From a bacterium (lineage in GTDB: Bacteria > Desulfobacterota > Binatia > DP-6): 64,000 nucleotides of DNA. The notes under the pieces are model-generated. The model was given only the letters and a program-made list of their open reading frames with translations. It was not told where the DNA came from and ran no database searches. Shown in pieces: positions 1-7,693 of this stretch; the stretch's first letter is position 1; the number at the start of each line of letters is the position of its first letter. The stretch is from contig JAHCID010000005.1 in NCBI GenBank assembly GCA_026129405.1, positions 1 to 64,000 on the forward strand, written 5' to 3'. The position numbers and the translations under genes are program-made.

Positions 1-1173
1 GCGGTATCGCTGCCGGGAGGCCCCGGCGCCGGACCCGGCGGCGCGGGCGGCTTCTTCGGGCAGGGCCAGGGACCGCCGCCGGTGTTCCGCGAGGAGGTCC
101 GCATCGTCGCCGACGAGGTGACGAACTCGCTCGTCACGCTGGCGACCAAGCGCGACTATCAGCTGATCCTCGACGTCGTGCGGCGCATCGACGTCGTGCC
201 GCGGCAGGTGCTCCTCGAAGTGACGATCGCCGAGGTCATGCTGACGAAGGACCTCGAGTTCGGCATCCAGTGGGCGATCGCCGAGGGCAACCTCAAGACG
301 TCGAACCCGGCCAACAACAAGCAGGGCGACATCTTCTTGAACCGCGGCGGTCCGGCGTTCCCGGGATCGCGCGGGCTGGGCGGCTACATCGGCGACGCGG
401 TCCGTGTGCCGTCGCAGGGCGCGTTCGCGGTCATCACCGACCGCGAGAACTTCCAGATCTTCATCAACTCGCTCGCGACCAAGACCGACGTGAAGATGCT
501 GTCGGCGCCCCACATCCTCGCCGCCGACAACCGCGAGGCGCACATCCTGGTGGGCCAGTCGATCCCGATCCTCACCTCGACCGCGAGCGCGGTTCTCACC
601 GGCACCGCCGGCTCGACGGTCAACTCCATCCAGTACCGCGACACCGGCAAGATCCTCACCGTCCTCCCGCAGGTGAACTCGAAGGGCCTCGTCAACCTTC
701 AGATCCGCCAGGAGGTGAGCGCCGTGGCGTCGCCGAGCTTCGGGGCGACGAACTCGCCGTCGTTCAGCACGCGCGAGGCCGAGACCACGCTCGTCGTGCA
801 GGACGGCAACACCGTCCTCATCGGCGGCATCATCGACGACACGCTCAGCCGCAACACCTCGGGTTTCCCGTACCTGATGGACGTCCCGGTGCTCGGTCGC
901 TTCTTCCGCAGCGACAGCGACAGCATCCAGCGCACCGAGCTGCTCATCACGATCACGCCGTACGTGATCCTGAACCGCGAGCAGGCGGTCGACGTCACCG
1001 ATGACTTCTCCTCCCGCATCCACGGTCTCCAGGCGCTACGTCGAGCCATGGCGGAGCGCCGGGCGCGTGGGCGCAAGGCGCGTCGCGGCGACATGCCGCA
1101 GCTCGTGGAGCCGCCGCCGTTCGAGGACATCCCGGTCGAGACGCCGCCGCCGGGCGCGTTCGACGCGGAATGA
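1..1173 (+). CDS. gspD: Type II secretion system secretin GspD, C-terminal part (5' end outside window)
   Basis: The frame is open from base 1, so the gene starts upstream and 390 codons are visible. A Gly-rich linker (bases 1-80) precedes an N3-type repeat (VRIVADEVTNSLV, then QVLLEVTIAEV) and the secretin domain. Secretin hallmarks are the LSAPHILAADN stretch, YRDTGKILTVLPQV, the VLIGGIIDD turn and the PYLMDVPVLGRFF / LLITITPYVI end. The family forms the outer-membrane multimeric pore of type II secretion. The tail after the secretin domain is short, basic and then proline-rich. No other gsp gene is visible, so the rest of the system would lie upstream. A type IV pilus PilQ is less likely because of the GspD-like motif wording. 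Confidence 0.9.
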   Translation, partial: AVSLPGGPGAGPGGAGGFFGQGQGPPPVFREEVRIVADEVTNSLVTLATKRDYQLILDVVRRIDVVPRQVLLEVTIAEVMLTKDLEFGIQWAIAEGNLKTSNPANNKQGDIFLNRGGPAFPGSRGLGGYIGDAVRVPSQGAFAVITDRENFQIFINSLATKTDVKMLSAPHILAADNREAHILVGQSIPILTSTASAVLTGTAGSTVNSIQYRDTGKILTVLPQVNSKGLVNLQIRQEVSAVASPSFGATNSPSFSTREAETTLVVQDGNTVLIGGIIDDTLSRNTSGFPYLMDVPVLGRFFRSDSDSIQRTELLITITPYVILNREQAVDVTDDFSSRIHGLQALRRAMAERRARGRKARRGDMPQLVEPPPFEDIPVETPPPGAFDAE

Positions 1174-1222
1174 GCCGGTCCACTGCCGTGGGTCCGCGCG
1201 GCTGCTAGGCTGGCCGGACCGG

Positions 1223-1705
1223 ATGGCGGTCTACCGGCACGAGCGCGGCGCGATCGTCCTGCGTCCGATGACGCAGGCGGACCTGCCCACGGTGATGACG
1301 ATCGAGCGGCGCGCGTTCGCGCAGCCGTGGTCGCAGGCCTTCTTCGAGAAGGAGATGCAGACCACGTGCGCCCGCCTCACCGTCGCGGTCGACCCGGCCG
1401 CGCCGTCGCCGGCCCTCCTCGGCTACACGTGTCGCTGGGTGGTGGCCGACGAGGTGCACCTGCTGAACGTCGCCGTGCACCCGGACCGGCGCGGCACGGG
1501 CGTCGGCCGCCGGCTGGTCGAAGAGGTGATTGCCGAGGGCCGACACGTGCGGGCGCGGGCGATGTTCCTCGAGGTGCGGGCGGGCAACGTCGTGGCGCGG
1601 CGTCTCTACCGCACGCTCGGCTTTCGCGACCTCGGCATCCGGCGCGGCTACTACGGCCCCGGGCAGGACGCCATCGTGATGGAGCTGCGGCTCGATCTGC
1701 CGTGA
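1223..1705 (+). CDS. rimI: Ribosomal protein S18-alanine N-acetyltransferase RimI
   Basis: 160-residue GNAT acetyltransferase. The acetyl-CoA loop reads VHPDRRGTGVGRRLVEE at about residues 86-102, followed by the RimI-typical EVRAGNVVARRLYRTLGF and the end motif RRGYYGPGQDAIVM. RimI acetylates the N-terminal alanine of ribosomal protein S18. The ATG at 1223 places the GNAT fold at the N-terminus; no good Shine-Dalgarno precedes it. A TAGGCT hexamer at 1206-1211 could be a -10 box, which would leave a leader of only about five bases. The stop overlaps the pyrD start as GTGA. Confidence 0.9.
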   Translation: MAVYRHERGAIVLRPMTQADLPTVMTIERRAFAQPWSQAFFEKEMQTTCARLTVAVDPAAPSPALLGYTCRWVVADEVHLLNVAVHPDRRGTGVGRRLVEEVIAEGRHVRARAMFLEVRAGNVVARRLYRTLGFRDLGIRRGYYGPGQDAIVMELRLDLP

Positions 1706-2625
1706 ACGCGGGCGACGTCGACACCCGGGTCACCATCGGCACGGTGACGCTTCCATCGCCGGTGATCGCGGCGTCGGGGACCTTCGGGTACGGCCTCGAG
1801 TTCGCCGGCCTGCTCGACCTCGGCGCCATCGGTGCGATCAGCATCAAGGGCGTCTCGCTGCGGCCGTACGCCGGCAAGCCGCCGCCGCGTCTCGTCGAGG
1901 CGCCGGCGGGCATGCTGAACGCCATCGGCCTGCAGAACGTGGGCGTCGACGTCTTCCTGCACGAGTACCTTCCGCAGCTCCGCGCGCGCGGCGCCCGCGT
2001 GGTGGCGAACTTCTGGGGCGACGACGCCGACGAGTTCGCCGCCTGTGCCGAGCGTCTCGACGGGCAGCCGGGCATCGTGGCGCTGGAGCTCAATGCCGCG
2101 AGCCCGAATCGCCCGGAGTGGGGCGGCATCATCGCCTCCGATCCCGTCGCGCTCGCCGCGCTGGTCCGCGCCGTCCGCCCGCGCGTCCGCTCGCCGCTGT
2201 GGGTGAAGCTGTCGCCGAACGTCACCGACGTGACGGCCGTCGGGCGCGCGGTCGAGGCGGAGGGGGCCGACGCGGTGTGCGCCATCAACACGCTGCGCGG
2301 CATGTCCGTCGACCTCGCCGCTCGGCGCCCGCGGCTCCGTGCCGTGACGGGCGGTCTCTCGGGACCGGCGATCAAGCCGGTCGCGCTGGCGATGGTGCTC
2401 GCGCTGTCGCGCGCCCTGCGCATCCCGGTGATCGGAATCGGCGGCATCCGCACCGGCGAGGACGCGCTCGAGTTCCTCTGCTGCGGGGCGCGGGCGGTGC
2501 AGGTGGGCACCGCCACGTTCTACGATCCCCAGGCGCCGGTGCGCATCGCGCACGAGATGGCTGCCTGGTGTGCCCGCCACGGCGTGGGGGCCGTGGCGGA
2601 AACGACGGGGACGCTCCAGACGTGA
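1702..2625 (+). CDS. pyrD: Dihydroorotate dehydrogenase, class 1B-like catalytic subunit
   Basis: 307 residues, the usual class 1 length. It oxidises dihydroorotate to orotate in pyrimidine synthesis. Visible motifs are ASGTFGYG near the N-terminus, KPPPRLVEAPAGMLNAIGLQN, WVKLSPNVTDV, INTLRGMSVD, GGLSGPAIKP and the FMN-phosphate GIGGI. The catalytic-base loop normally reads N-x-S-C-P-N in class 1 enzymes; here it is NAASPN, so Ser134 sits where Cys is expected. Start is GTG, overlapping the rimI stop by four bases. No pyrK (electron-transfer subunit of class 1B enzymes) is present in the window, so the electron acceptor is uncertain. Confidence 0.9.
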   Translation: MNAGDVDTRVTIGTVTLPSPVIAASGTFGYGLEFAGLLDLGAIGAISIKGVSLRPYAGKPPPRLVEAPAGMLNAIGLQNVGVDVFLHEYLPQLRARGARVVANFWGDDADEFAACAERLDGQPGIVALELNAASPNRPEWGGIIASDPVALAALVRAVRPRVRSPLWVKLSPNVTDVTAVGRAVEAEGADAVCAINTLRGMSVDLAARRPRLRAVTGGLSGPAIKPVALAMVLALSRALRIPVIGIGGIRTGEDALEFLCCGARAVQVGTATFYDPQAPVRIAHEMAAWCARHGVGAVAETTGTLQT

Positions 2626-2672
2626 GGAGGCGTCCCGTTCGGCTCGAGGCGCTGCGGACGGCGCCCCGGCGA

Positions 2673-3122
2673 CTACTCGGTGACTTCGACCTCGATGTAG
2701 TCCGAGTCCGAGTCGCCCGCCGAGTCCTTCACCTCGAGGTCGGCACGGTACTTCCCGGGCTTCTCGTAGGTGTGCTTCGGGTTGGCCTCGGTGGAGTCGG
2801 GCGAGCCGTCGCCGAACTTCCAGACGTACGACAGCGGCGCCTTGCCGCCCTCGATGTCGGCCTTGAACTGGATCGTGAGCGGTGCCTTGCCCTCGTCCGT
2901 GTCGGAGTCGGCCCAGGCGAGCAGCGGGGCGCCCAGCTCGTCGTCGTCGGCCGCCGCGGCCGGGACCGTCGTCGCGGTGGCCCCGGGGGCCGCCGGCGTC
3001 GTGGTCGCGGTGGTAGCCTCGGGAGCGGGCGCCGTGCCTTGGGGGCTCTCGCCGCCGCCGCACCCCGCGAGCGCGACCGCGACCAGTGCACCGAACATGG
3101 CTGAGCTGCCGAGTTTCCGCAT
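2673..3122 (-). CDS. PKD-domain lipoprotein
   Basis: 149 residues. The N-terminus MRKLGSSAMF continues into a hydrophobic core ending in the lipobox LAGC, so the mature protein should be a lipid-anchored lipoprotein. An Ala/Thr/Pro-rich spacer (about residues 25-65) is followed by one PKD domain (APLTIQFKADIEG, SYVWKFGDG, HTYEKPGKYRADLEV). PKD domains are extracellular beta-sandwiches used in binding; the ligand is unknown. The ATG at 3122 is chosen because GGAGG lies seven bases upstream and the signal peptide begins there. It is divergent from the M6 protease gene, whose product is also exported. Confidence 0.75.
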   Translation of the reverse strand: MRKLGSSAMFGALVAVALAGCGGGESPQGTAPAPEATTATTTPAAPGATATTVPAAAADDDELGAPLLAWADSDTDEGKAPLTIQFKADIEGGKAPLSYVWKFGDGSPDSTEANPKHTYEKPGKYRADLEVKDSAGDSDSDYIEVEVTE

Positions 3123-3162
3123 CGTGTGTCCTCCGGATCGAAGTAGGGGCAAACGGTCGCGG

Positions 3163-3191
3163 ATTGTCACAGAGGCCGTCCGGGCTGTCAA
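3163..3191 (-). promoter_or_regulatory. Promoter for the PKD lipoprotein gene
   Basis: On the minus strand TTGACA (3186-3191) is followed by a 17-base spacer and GACAAT (3163-3168). The -35 is perfect consensus and the -10 matches four of six. It predicts a leader of about 34 bases carrying the GGAGG site before the ATG at 3122. Confidence 0.6.
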
Positions 3192-3207
3192 TTCCGCGAG
3201 GGGTTCG

Positions 3208-4539
3208 CTGCGCGCGGCGGTGCTGCTGCTCGCGGCCCTGCTCGGGTCGGGACGCGCCGCGCACGCGCATGTCCCGGCGCACGGCGACCTCGACGTCCTC
3301 GTCGTGCTGGCCAGCTTTCCTGATCGCCCGCTGACACGCCCGCGTGCCGACCTGGAGGCGCTACTCGCCCGCTTCGTGGCCTACTGGACGGAGGTCTCGT
3401 ACGGCCAACTGCGGCTGCGGCCGCACCTCGCGACGGTGACGGTGACCGTCCCGCAGCTGCGCCAGCGTTACGTGCAGCGTCCGGCGGAGCTGGCGACGGA
3501 CGCGCTGCGCGCCTTCGCCGCGGCGGCCGGCGGCAGCGACCGCGCCGCGCTGGAGCGCGGCGGCGCCGCGCTCGTGATCTTCGCAGGGACGGGACGGGAG
3601 TCGCACCTCGGCGGCGGTGATCCCGGCGATCCGTGGTCGAACTACACGGGGCTGCTCGAGCCCGTCGCAGGTTTCGACGAGGCCTGCGTGCTGGCCGAGG
3701 ACGAGGCGCCGCCGTTCGGGCGTCTCGGCGTCATGGCGCACGAGTTCGGCCACCTGCTCGGGCTGCCCGAGTTGTACGCGCCCGGTGGCCGCCCGCAGGA
3801 GGGCATCGGCGTCTGGGGCCTCATGGGGCAGGGGACGTGGGTCGGGCGCGGCGACTGGCCGCCGCATCCGGAGGCGTGGTCGAAGCGCCACCTCGGCTGG
3901 GTCGCGACCTGGGACGTCACCACCTCGACCACCGGCATCGTGCTGCCGGCGGTCGAGACCGTGCCGCTCGTCGTCCGCATCCCGCTCGCGCCCGAGCGGC
4001 CGAGCGAGTACCTGCTGCTCGAGAACCGCCAGCGCATCGGCGCCGACGCCAAGCTGCCCGGAGCCGGCCTGCTCGTGTGGCACGTCGACGAGGGCGTCAC
4101 CGGGTTCCGGACGGCGCAGAACGACGTCCGGCGCAAACTGCTGCACCTCGTCGAGGCCGACGCCCGCGGCGACCTCGATCGCGGGCACGCCGCCGGCGGT
4201 AACCGCGGCGACGCCGGCGATCCCTGGAGCGGCCCCCCGGCTTGGCGGCGGATCCTCGCCGCCGTGCTGGCGGCCGTCGCCGTGCTGCTCGTCGCCATGG
4301 CCGTGCGCCGCCTCGGGCGTCCCGGCTGGCCGCTCGCGCTGCTCGTGGGCGTCGGCGTCGCGGGTGCGGCGCTCGCCGGCGCGGCGCGACTGCGTCAGGG
4401 CCCGATCTGCGGCCCCGAGACGCCGGGGATGACGCCGTACGGCGGCGGCCCCGGGCGGGTCATGCTGCGCAACTTCTCGGCCTCCGGGCCGGTGATGCGC
4501 TTCGACGTCGAGATCGCCGGCGCGGCGGCGCCGGAGTGA
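3208..4539 (+). CDS. M6-like metalloprotease with signal peptide and C-terminal membrane segments
   Basis: About 443 residues. A short signal peptide ends at RAAHA. The catalytic region holds HEFGHLLGLPE (His178, Glu179, His182), the HExxH zinc signature of immune-inhibitor-A-like (M6) peptidases. Those usually read LPD where this reads LPE, so the third ligand position is changed to Glu188. GVWGLMGQGTW downstream is also M6-like. Two hydrophobic segments (about residues 350-390) suggest membrane anchoring before a small C-terminal domain. The start is uncertain: CTG 3208 has GAGGGG just upstream and gives an ideal signal peptide, while GTG 3124 and GTG 3220 are the conventional alternatives. 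Confidence 0.75.
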   Translation: MRAAVLLLAALLGSGRAAHAHVPAHGDLDVLVVLASFPDRPLTRPRADLEALLARFVAYWTEVSYGQLRLRPHLATVTVTVPQLRQRYVQRPAELATDALRAFAAAAGGSDRAALERGGAALVIFAGTGRESHLGGGDPGDPWSNYTGLLEPVAGFDEACVLAEDEAPPFGRLGVMAHEFGHLLGLPELYAPGGRPQEGIGVWGLMGQGTWVGRGDWPPHPEAWSKRHLGWVATWDVTTSTTGIVLPAVETVPLVVRIPLAPERPSEYLLLENRQRIGADAKLPGAGLLVWHVDEGVTGFRTAQNDVRRKLLHLVEADARGDLDRGHAAGGNRGDAGDPWSGPPAWRRILAAVLAAVAVLLVAMAVRRLGRPGWPLALLVGVGVAGAALAGAARLRQGPICGPETPGMTPYGGGPGRVMLRNFSASGPVMRFDVEIAGAAAPE

Positions 4540-4550
4540 TCCCGTCGCTG

Positions 4551-4580
4551 CTGGCACCCCGAGGGGGCGGGCGTTAGTCT
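4551..4580 (+). promoter_or_regulatory. Possible promoter of the glycosyltransferase operon
   Basis: CTGGCA (4551-4556), an 18-base spacer, then TAGTCT (4575-4580), 19 bases before the first ATG at 4600. Both boxes are imperfect, but the spacing equals that of better promoters in this window. A run of Gs sits directly before the ATG. Confidence 0.3.
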
Positions 4581-4599
4581 GGGTCGGCCGCGGGGGGAC

Positions 4600-5622
4600 A
4601 TGCGCAAGCTCATCATCCAGATTCCCTGCTTCAACGAGGAAGCGACGTTGGCCGAGACCCTGGCCGCCCTGCCGCGTGAGATCCCGGGCGTCGACGTCAT
4701 CGAGACGCTGGTGATCGACGACGGCTCCACCGACCGTACGGGCGAGGTCGCGCGCGCTGCCGGCGCCACCTGGCTGGTCCGATTGCCCGCGCACGCCGGC
4801 CTCGCGCGCGCCTTCTCGGTCGGGATCGACACGGCCCTCAAGCTCGGCGCCGACCTGATCGTCAACACCGACGCGGACCACCAGTATCCCGGATCGGAGG
4901 TGCGGCGGCTCGTGCAGCCGATCCTCGACGGCCACGTCGAGATGGTCGTCGGTGATCGCATCCCGACGCGCTCGCGCCACTTCAGCCCGCAGAAGCGCGC
5001 GCTCCAGGGGCTCGGGAGCTGGGCCGTGCGCAAGCTGTCCGGCACCACCGTGCCCGACGCCACGAGCGGGTTCCGGGCCTTCTCGCGCCGCGCGGCGCTG
5101 CGGCTGAACGTCTTCACCAAGTTCACCTACACGCTCGAGACCATCATCCAGGCCGGCAAGAAACACATCCCGATCGGTCACGTCCCGATCGCGACCAACG
5201 CCGAGCGCCGGCCGTCGCGCCTGTTCGGCTCGATCGGGCTCTACCTGCGCCGCTCGCTCGCGACGATGCTGCGCATCTACGCGCTCTACGAGCCGTTGAC
5301 GGTGTTCGTCGGGCTCGGCGGCCTCGCGGTGCTCGTGGGCAGCGTCCTCGGCATGCGCTTCGCGTTCGACTGGCTGCTCGAGGGCGGATCGGGCCACATC
5401 CAGAGTCTCATCCTGGCCGCCGTGCTCGTGATCGTCGGCTTCCAGACGATGTTGATCGGCCTCGTCGCCGATCTGATCGCGTCCAGCCGCTCGCTGCTCG
5501 AGGACACCCAGGTGCGCATGCGCGAGCTGGAGCTGCGTCTCGGGGCGCAGCCGGACGTCGTGCGCCTCGCCGCCGTCGACCCGCATGCGCCGCGTGCCGA
5601 CCTGGCGCGCGGCCTGCGATGA
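4600..5622 (+). CDS. Family 2 glycosyltransferase, dolichyl/polyprenyl-phosphate sugar synthase-like, with two C-terminal membrane helices
   Basis: 340 residues. A GT-A fold begins with IIQIPCFNEEATL, then DDGSTDRTGEV and DADHQYP, the nucleotide-binding and metal-binding aspartates of DPM1-like GT2 enzymes. Two hydrophobic helices lie at about residues 231-251 and 268-292. Enzymes of this architecture move a sugar from a nucleotide donor to a polyprenyl phosphate or glycolipid at the inner membrane; the sugar cannot be read from sequence. It is the first gene of a five-gene set of transferases joined by overlaps (ATGA with the next gene). Confidence 0.85.
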   Translation: MRKLIIQIPCFNEEATLAETLAALPREIPGVDVIETLVIDDGSTDRTGEVARAAGATWLVRLPAHAGLARAFSVGIDTALKLGADLIVNTDADHQYPGSEVRRLVQPILDGHVEMVVGDRIPTRSRHFSPQKRALQGLGSWAVRKLSGTTVPDATSGFRAFSRRAALRLNVFTKFTYTLETIIQAGKKHIPIGHVPIATNAERRPSRLFGSIGLYLRRSLATMLRIYALYEPLTVFVGLGGLAVLVGSVLGMRFAFDWLLEGGSGHIQSLILAAVLVIVGFQTMLIGLVADLIASSRSLLEDTQVRMRELELRLGAQPDVVRLAAVDPHAPRADLARGLR

Positions 5623-6764
5623 CGGCCTGCTGGTTCGGGACGTACGACCGCGGCCATAGCGCCAACCGGCTGCTGCGCGCCGCGCTGGCCGAGGCGGGCT
5701 TCGTCGTCGAAGAGCTGCACGCGCCGCTGTGGGAGGCGACGCGCGACAAGGATCGGCGCTACTTCGGCGCGGCGTCGCTGGCTACGCTCGGGCGCCGTTG
5801 GACGGCGGCGATGGGCGGCCTCGCGCGCCGCTGGCGTGCACGCACGGGGCCGCCGCCGCTCGTGGTGGCGGGGTTCGGCGGGCAGCTCGACGTGCTGGCC
5901 GCGCAGCGCATCTGTCGCCCGCGCGCGGCGTTGCTCTTCGCACCGCTCGTGAGCCTGACCGAGACGCTCGTCGACGACCGCCGTGTCTTCGCGGCGCACG
6001 GGTTGCGGGCGCGCGCCGTCGGCCTGCTCGATCGCGCGACGCTGCGGGCCGCCGACCTCGTCCTCGCCGACACGGCTGCGCACGCCGCGTGGTACGCCGA
6101 GCTGGGAGCTTCCGCGGCGCGACTCGGCGTCTGGCACTTCGGCGTCGAGCCGGAGTTCCGCGCGGCGCCGTCGCCCGCGCCGGAGCCGGGACGCGTCCTC
6201 TTCTACGGGCGCGGGCTGCCGCTGCACGGGCTCGGCACGATCGTGGCCGCGGCCGCGCGCCTCGGTGCGCGGGCGTCGGTCACCTGCATCGGTACGGGAC
6301 CCGAGCGGGCGCGCGCCGAGGCGCAGGCGCGCGCGCTCGGGGCCGCCGTCACGTGGCGCGACGAGATCCCGCTCGCCGAGCTGCCAGGCGAGCTCGCCCG
6401 CGCGTCGGTCGTGCTCGGCGTCTTCGGGGGGAGCCGCAAGGCCGCCGTCGTGGTGCCGAACAAGGTGTACCAGGCGGCCGCGGCGGGGCGTCCGCTCGTC
6501 ACCCGCGACGGGCCGGGTTTGCGCGAGGTGCTCGTCCCCGACACGCACTGCCTCGCCGTGCCGCCGGACGATCCCGTCGCGCTCGCCGCCGCCGTCGCGC
6601 GGCTGCTCGACGACCGCGCGCTGGCGGAGCGCCTCGGCGCGGCGGCGCGCGCACACGCGCTGGCGCAGCTCGGGCCGACGGCGACTGCGACGCGGCTCGG
6701 GGCGCTGCTGGCCGAGCGACTCGGCCTGCGGCCGGCGAGCGCTGCCCTGGTGGGAGCCGGATGA
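5619..6764 (+). CDS. GT-B fold glycosyltransferase (GT4-like)
   Basis: 381 residues. The N-terminal half is poorly conserved; the C-terminal half shows the GT-B donor domain (VLFYGRGLPLHGL, a donor loop with NKVYQAAAAGRPLV, and the end pattern DDPVALAAAVARLLDD). The conserved Glu-rich EGFG motif of standard GT4 enzymes is replaced by GGSRKAAVVVPNKVYQA, which resembles glycosyltransferases that bind UDP-sugars for surface-glycan work. The start overlaps the previous stop (ATGA), and the stop overlaps the next start (ATGA). Cytoplasmic or membrane-associated role in glycan assembly is inferred from the operon. Confidence 0.75.
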   Translation: MTACWFGTYDRGHSANRLLRAALAEAGFVVEELHAPLWEATRDKDRRYFGAASLATLGRRWTAAMGGLARRWRARTGPPPLVVAGFGGQLDVLAAQRICRPRAALLFAPLVSLTETLVDDRRVFAAHGLRARAVGLLDRATLRAADLVLADTAAHAAWYAELGASAARLGVWHFGVEPEFRAAPSPAPEPGRVLFYGRGLPLHGLGTIVAAAARLGARASVTCIGTGPERARAEAQARALGAAVTWRDEIPLAELPGELARASVVLGVFGGSRKAAVVVPNKVYQAAAAGRPLVTRDGPGLREVLVPDTHCLAVPPDDPVALAAAVARLLDDRALAERLGAAARAHALAQLGPTATATRLGALLAERLGLRPASAALVGAG

Positions 6765-7693
6765 CGAGCGCGTCGCGCACGGCGGCGGTGGTCGTCACCT
6801 GGGAGGGCGGCGAGGCGACGGTACGCTGCGTCGACTCGCTCCTCGCGCAGACGCGGCTGCCCGCCGAGGTGCTCGTCGTCGACAACGCCTCGAGCGCCGC
6901 GGAGCGGGGGGCGCTCCAGGCGCGCTTCGGCGGCGAGCCGCGCGTGCGACTGCTCCTGCTCGACGAGAACCGGCAGTTCGCCGGTGGCTTGAACGCCGGC
7001 GCGGCGGCGGCCGGACCAGGCGTCGAGCGGCTGCTCTTCCTCAACAACGACACGCGCCTCGAGCCGGACGCGCTCGCACGCCTCGAGGACGCGCTCGACG
7101 CCACGCCGGGCGCCGGCATCGCGGGGCCGCGGGTCATGGACGTCGCGAGCGGTACGGTGCTCACCGCGGGCGAGCGCCATGGGCTCTGGCTCCTGTGCGT
7201 GCCGCGCACGCTGCTGCGCTACCGCCGGTCGCCGACGGCGCCGTATCGCGTGAGCGGCGTCATGGGCTGCGCGCTGCTGGCGACGCGCGCCTGCTGGCGC
7301 GCGGTCGGCGGCTTCTCGGAGGAGATCGCCGTCTACTACGAGGACGTCGACTTCTGCCTCGCCGCGCGCGCACACGGCTACGGCGTCGTGCTCGAGCCGC
7401 GCGCGGTGTTCTGGCACGACGGCATCCGCGGCTTCGCACGCGGGCTGACGCCGTGGGCGGCCTTTCTGAAGGCGCGCAACCCATGGCTGCTCATGCGCCG
7501 CCGCGGGGCGCGTGCGGCCTGGCTGGGCTTCGTGCCGACGTACGCCGCGCTGCTCGCGAGCAGTGCGGCGCTCTGGGCGCTGCGCGGCCGCGGCGACGTC
7601 GTGCGTGCGCTCGGCCGCGGCGTCGGCGCCGGGTTGCGGACGGCGCTGGGTGCGCCGGCCGGTGCGGTGACGGCGCCGCGCCGGGTGGGGTGA
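6761..7693 (+). CDS. Family 2 glycosyltransferase (rhamnosyltransferase-like)
   Basis: 310 residues. VVVTWEGGEATVRCVDSL starts the GT-A fold, with VVDNAS for nucleotide binding, FAGGLNAG, LLFLNNDTRL for the metal-binding segment, and YYEDVDFCLAARAHG for the acceptor-site region that carries the catalytic acidic residue. This WbbL-like arrangement is typical of rhamnosyl and related transferases in O-antigen and capsule clusters. A hydrophobic stretch near residues 255-275 suggests membrane association. ATGA overlap upstream and GTGA overlap downstream support translational coupling. Confidence 0.85.
   Translation: MTSASRTAAVVVTWEGGEATVRCVDSLLAQTRLPAEVLVVDNASSAAERGALQARFGGEPRVRLLLLDENRQFAGGLNAGAAAAGPGVERLLFLNNDTRLEPDALARLEDALDATPGAGIAGPRVMDVASGTVLTAGERHGLWLLCVPRTLLRYRRSPTAPYRVSGVMGCALLATRACWRAVGGFSEEIAVYYEDVDFCLAARAHGYGVVLEPRAVFWHDGIRGFARGLTPWAAFLKARNPWLLMRRRGARAAWLGFVPTYAALLASSAALWALRGRGDVVRALGRGVGAGLRTALGAPAGAVTAPRRVG

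Noticed and set aside
3361-5586. 741-codon open frame on the minus strand
   Set aside because: It lies opposite the M6 protease and a clear GT2 gene, is rich in Arg, Asp and Glu repeats typical of reverse-strand shadows in GC-rich DNA, and has no recognisable domain.
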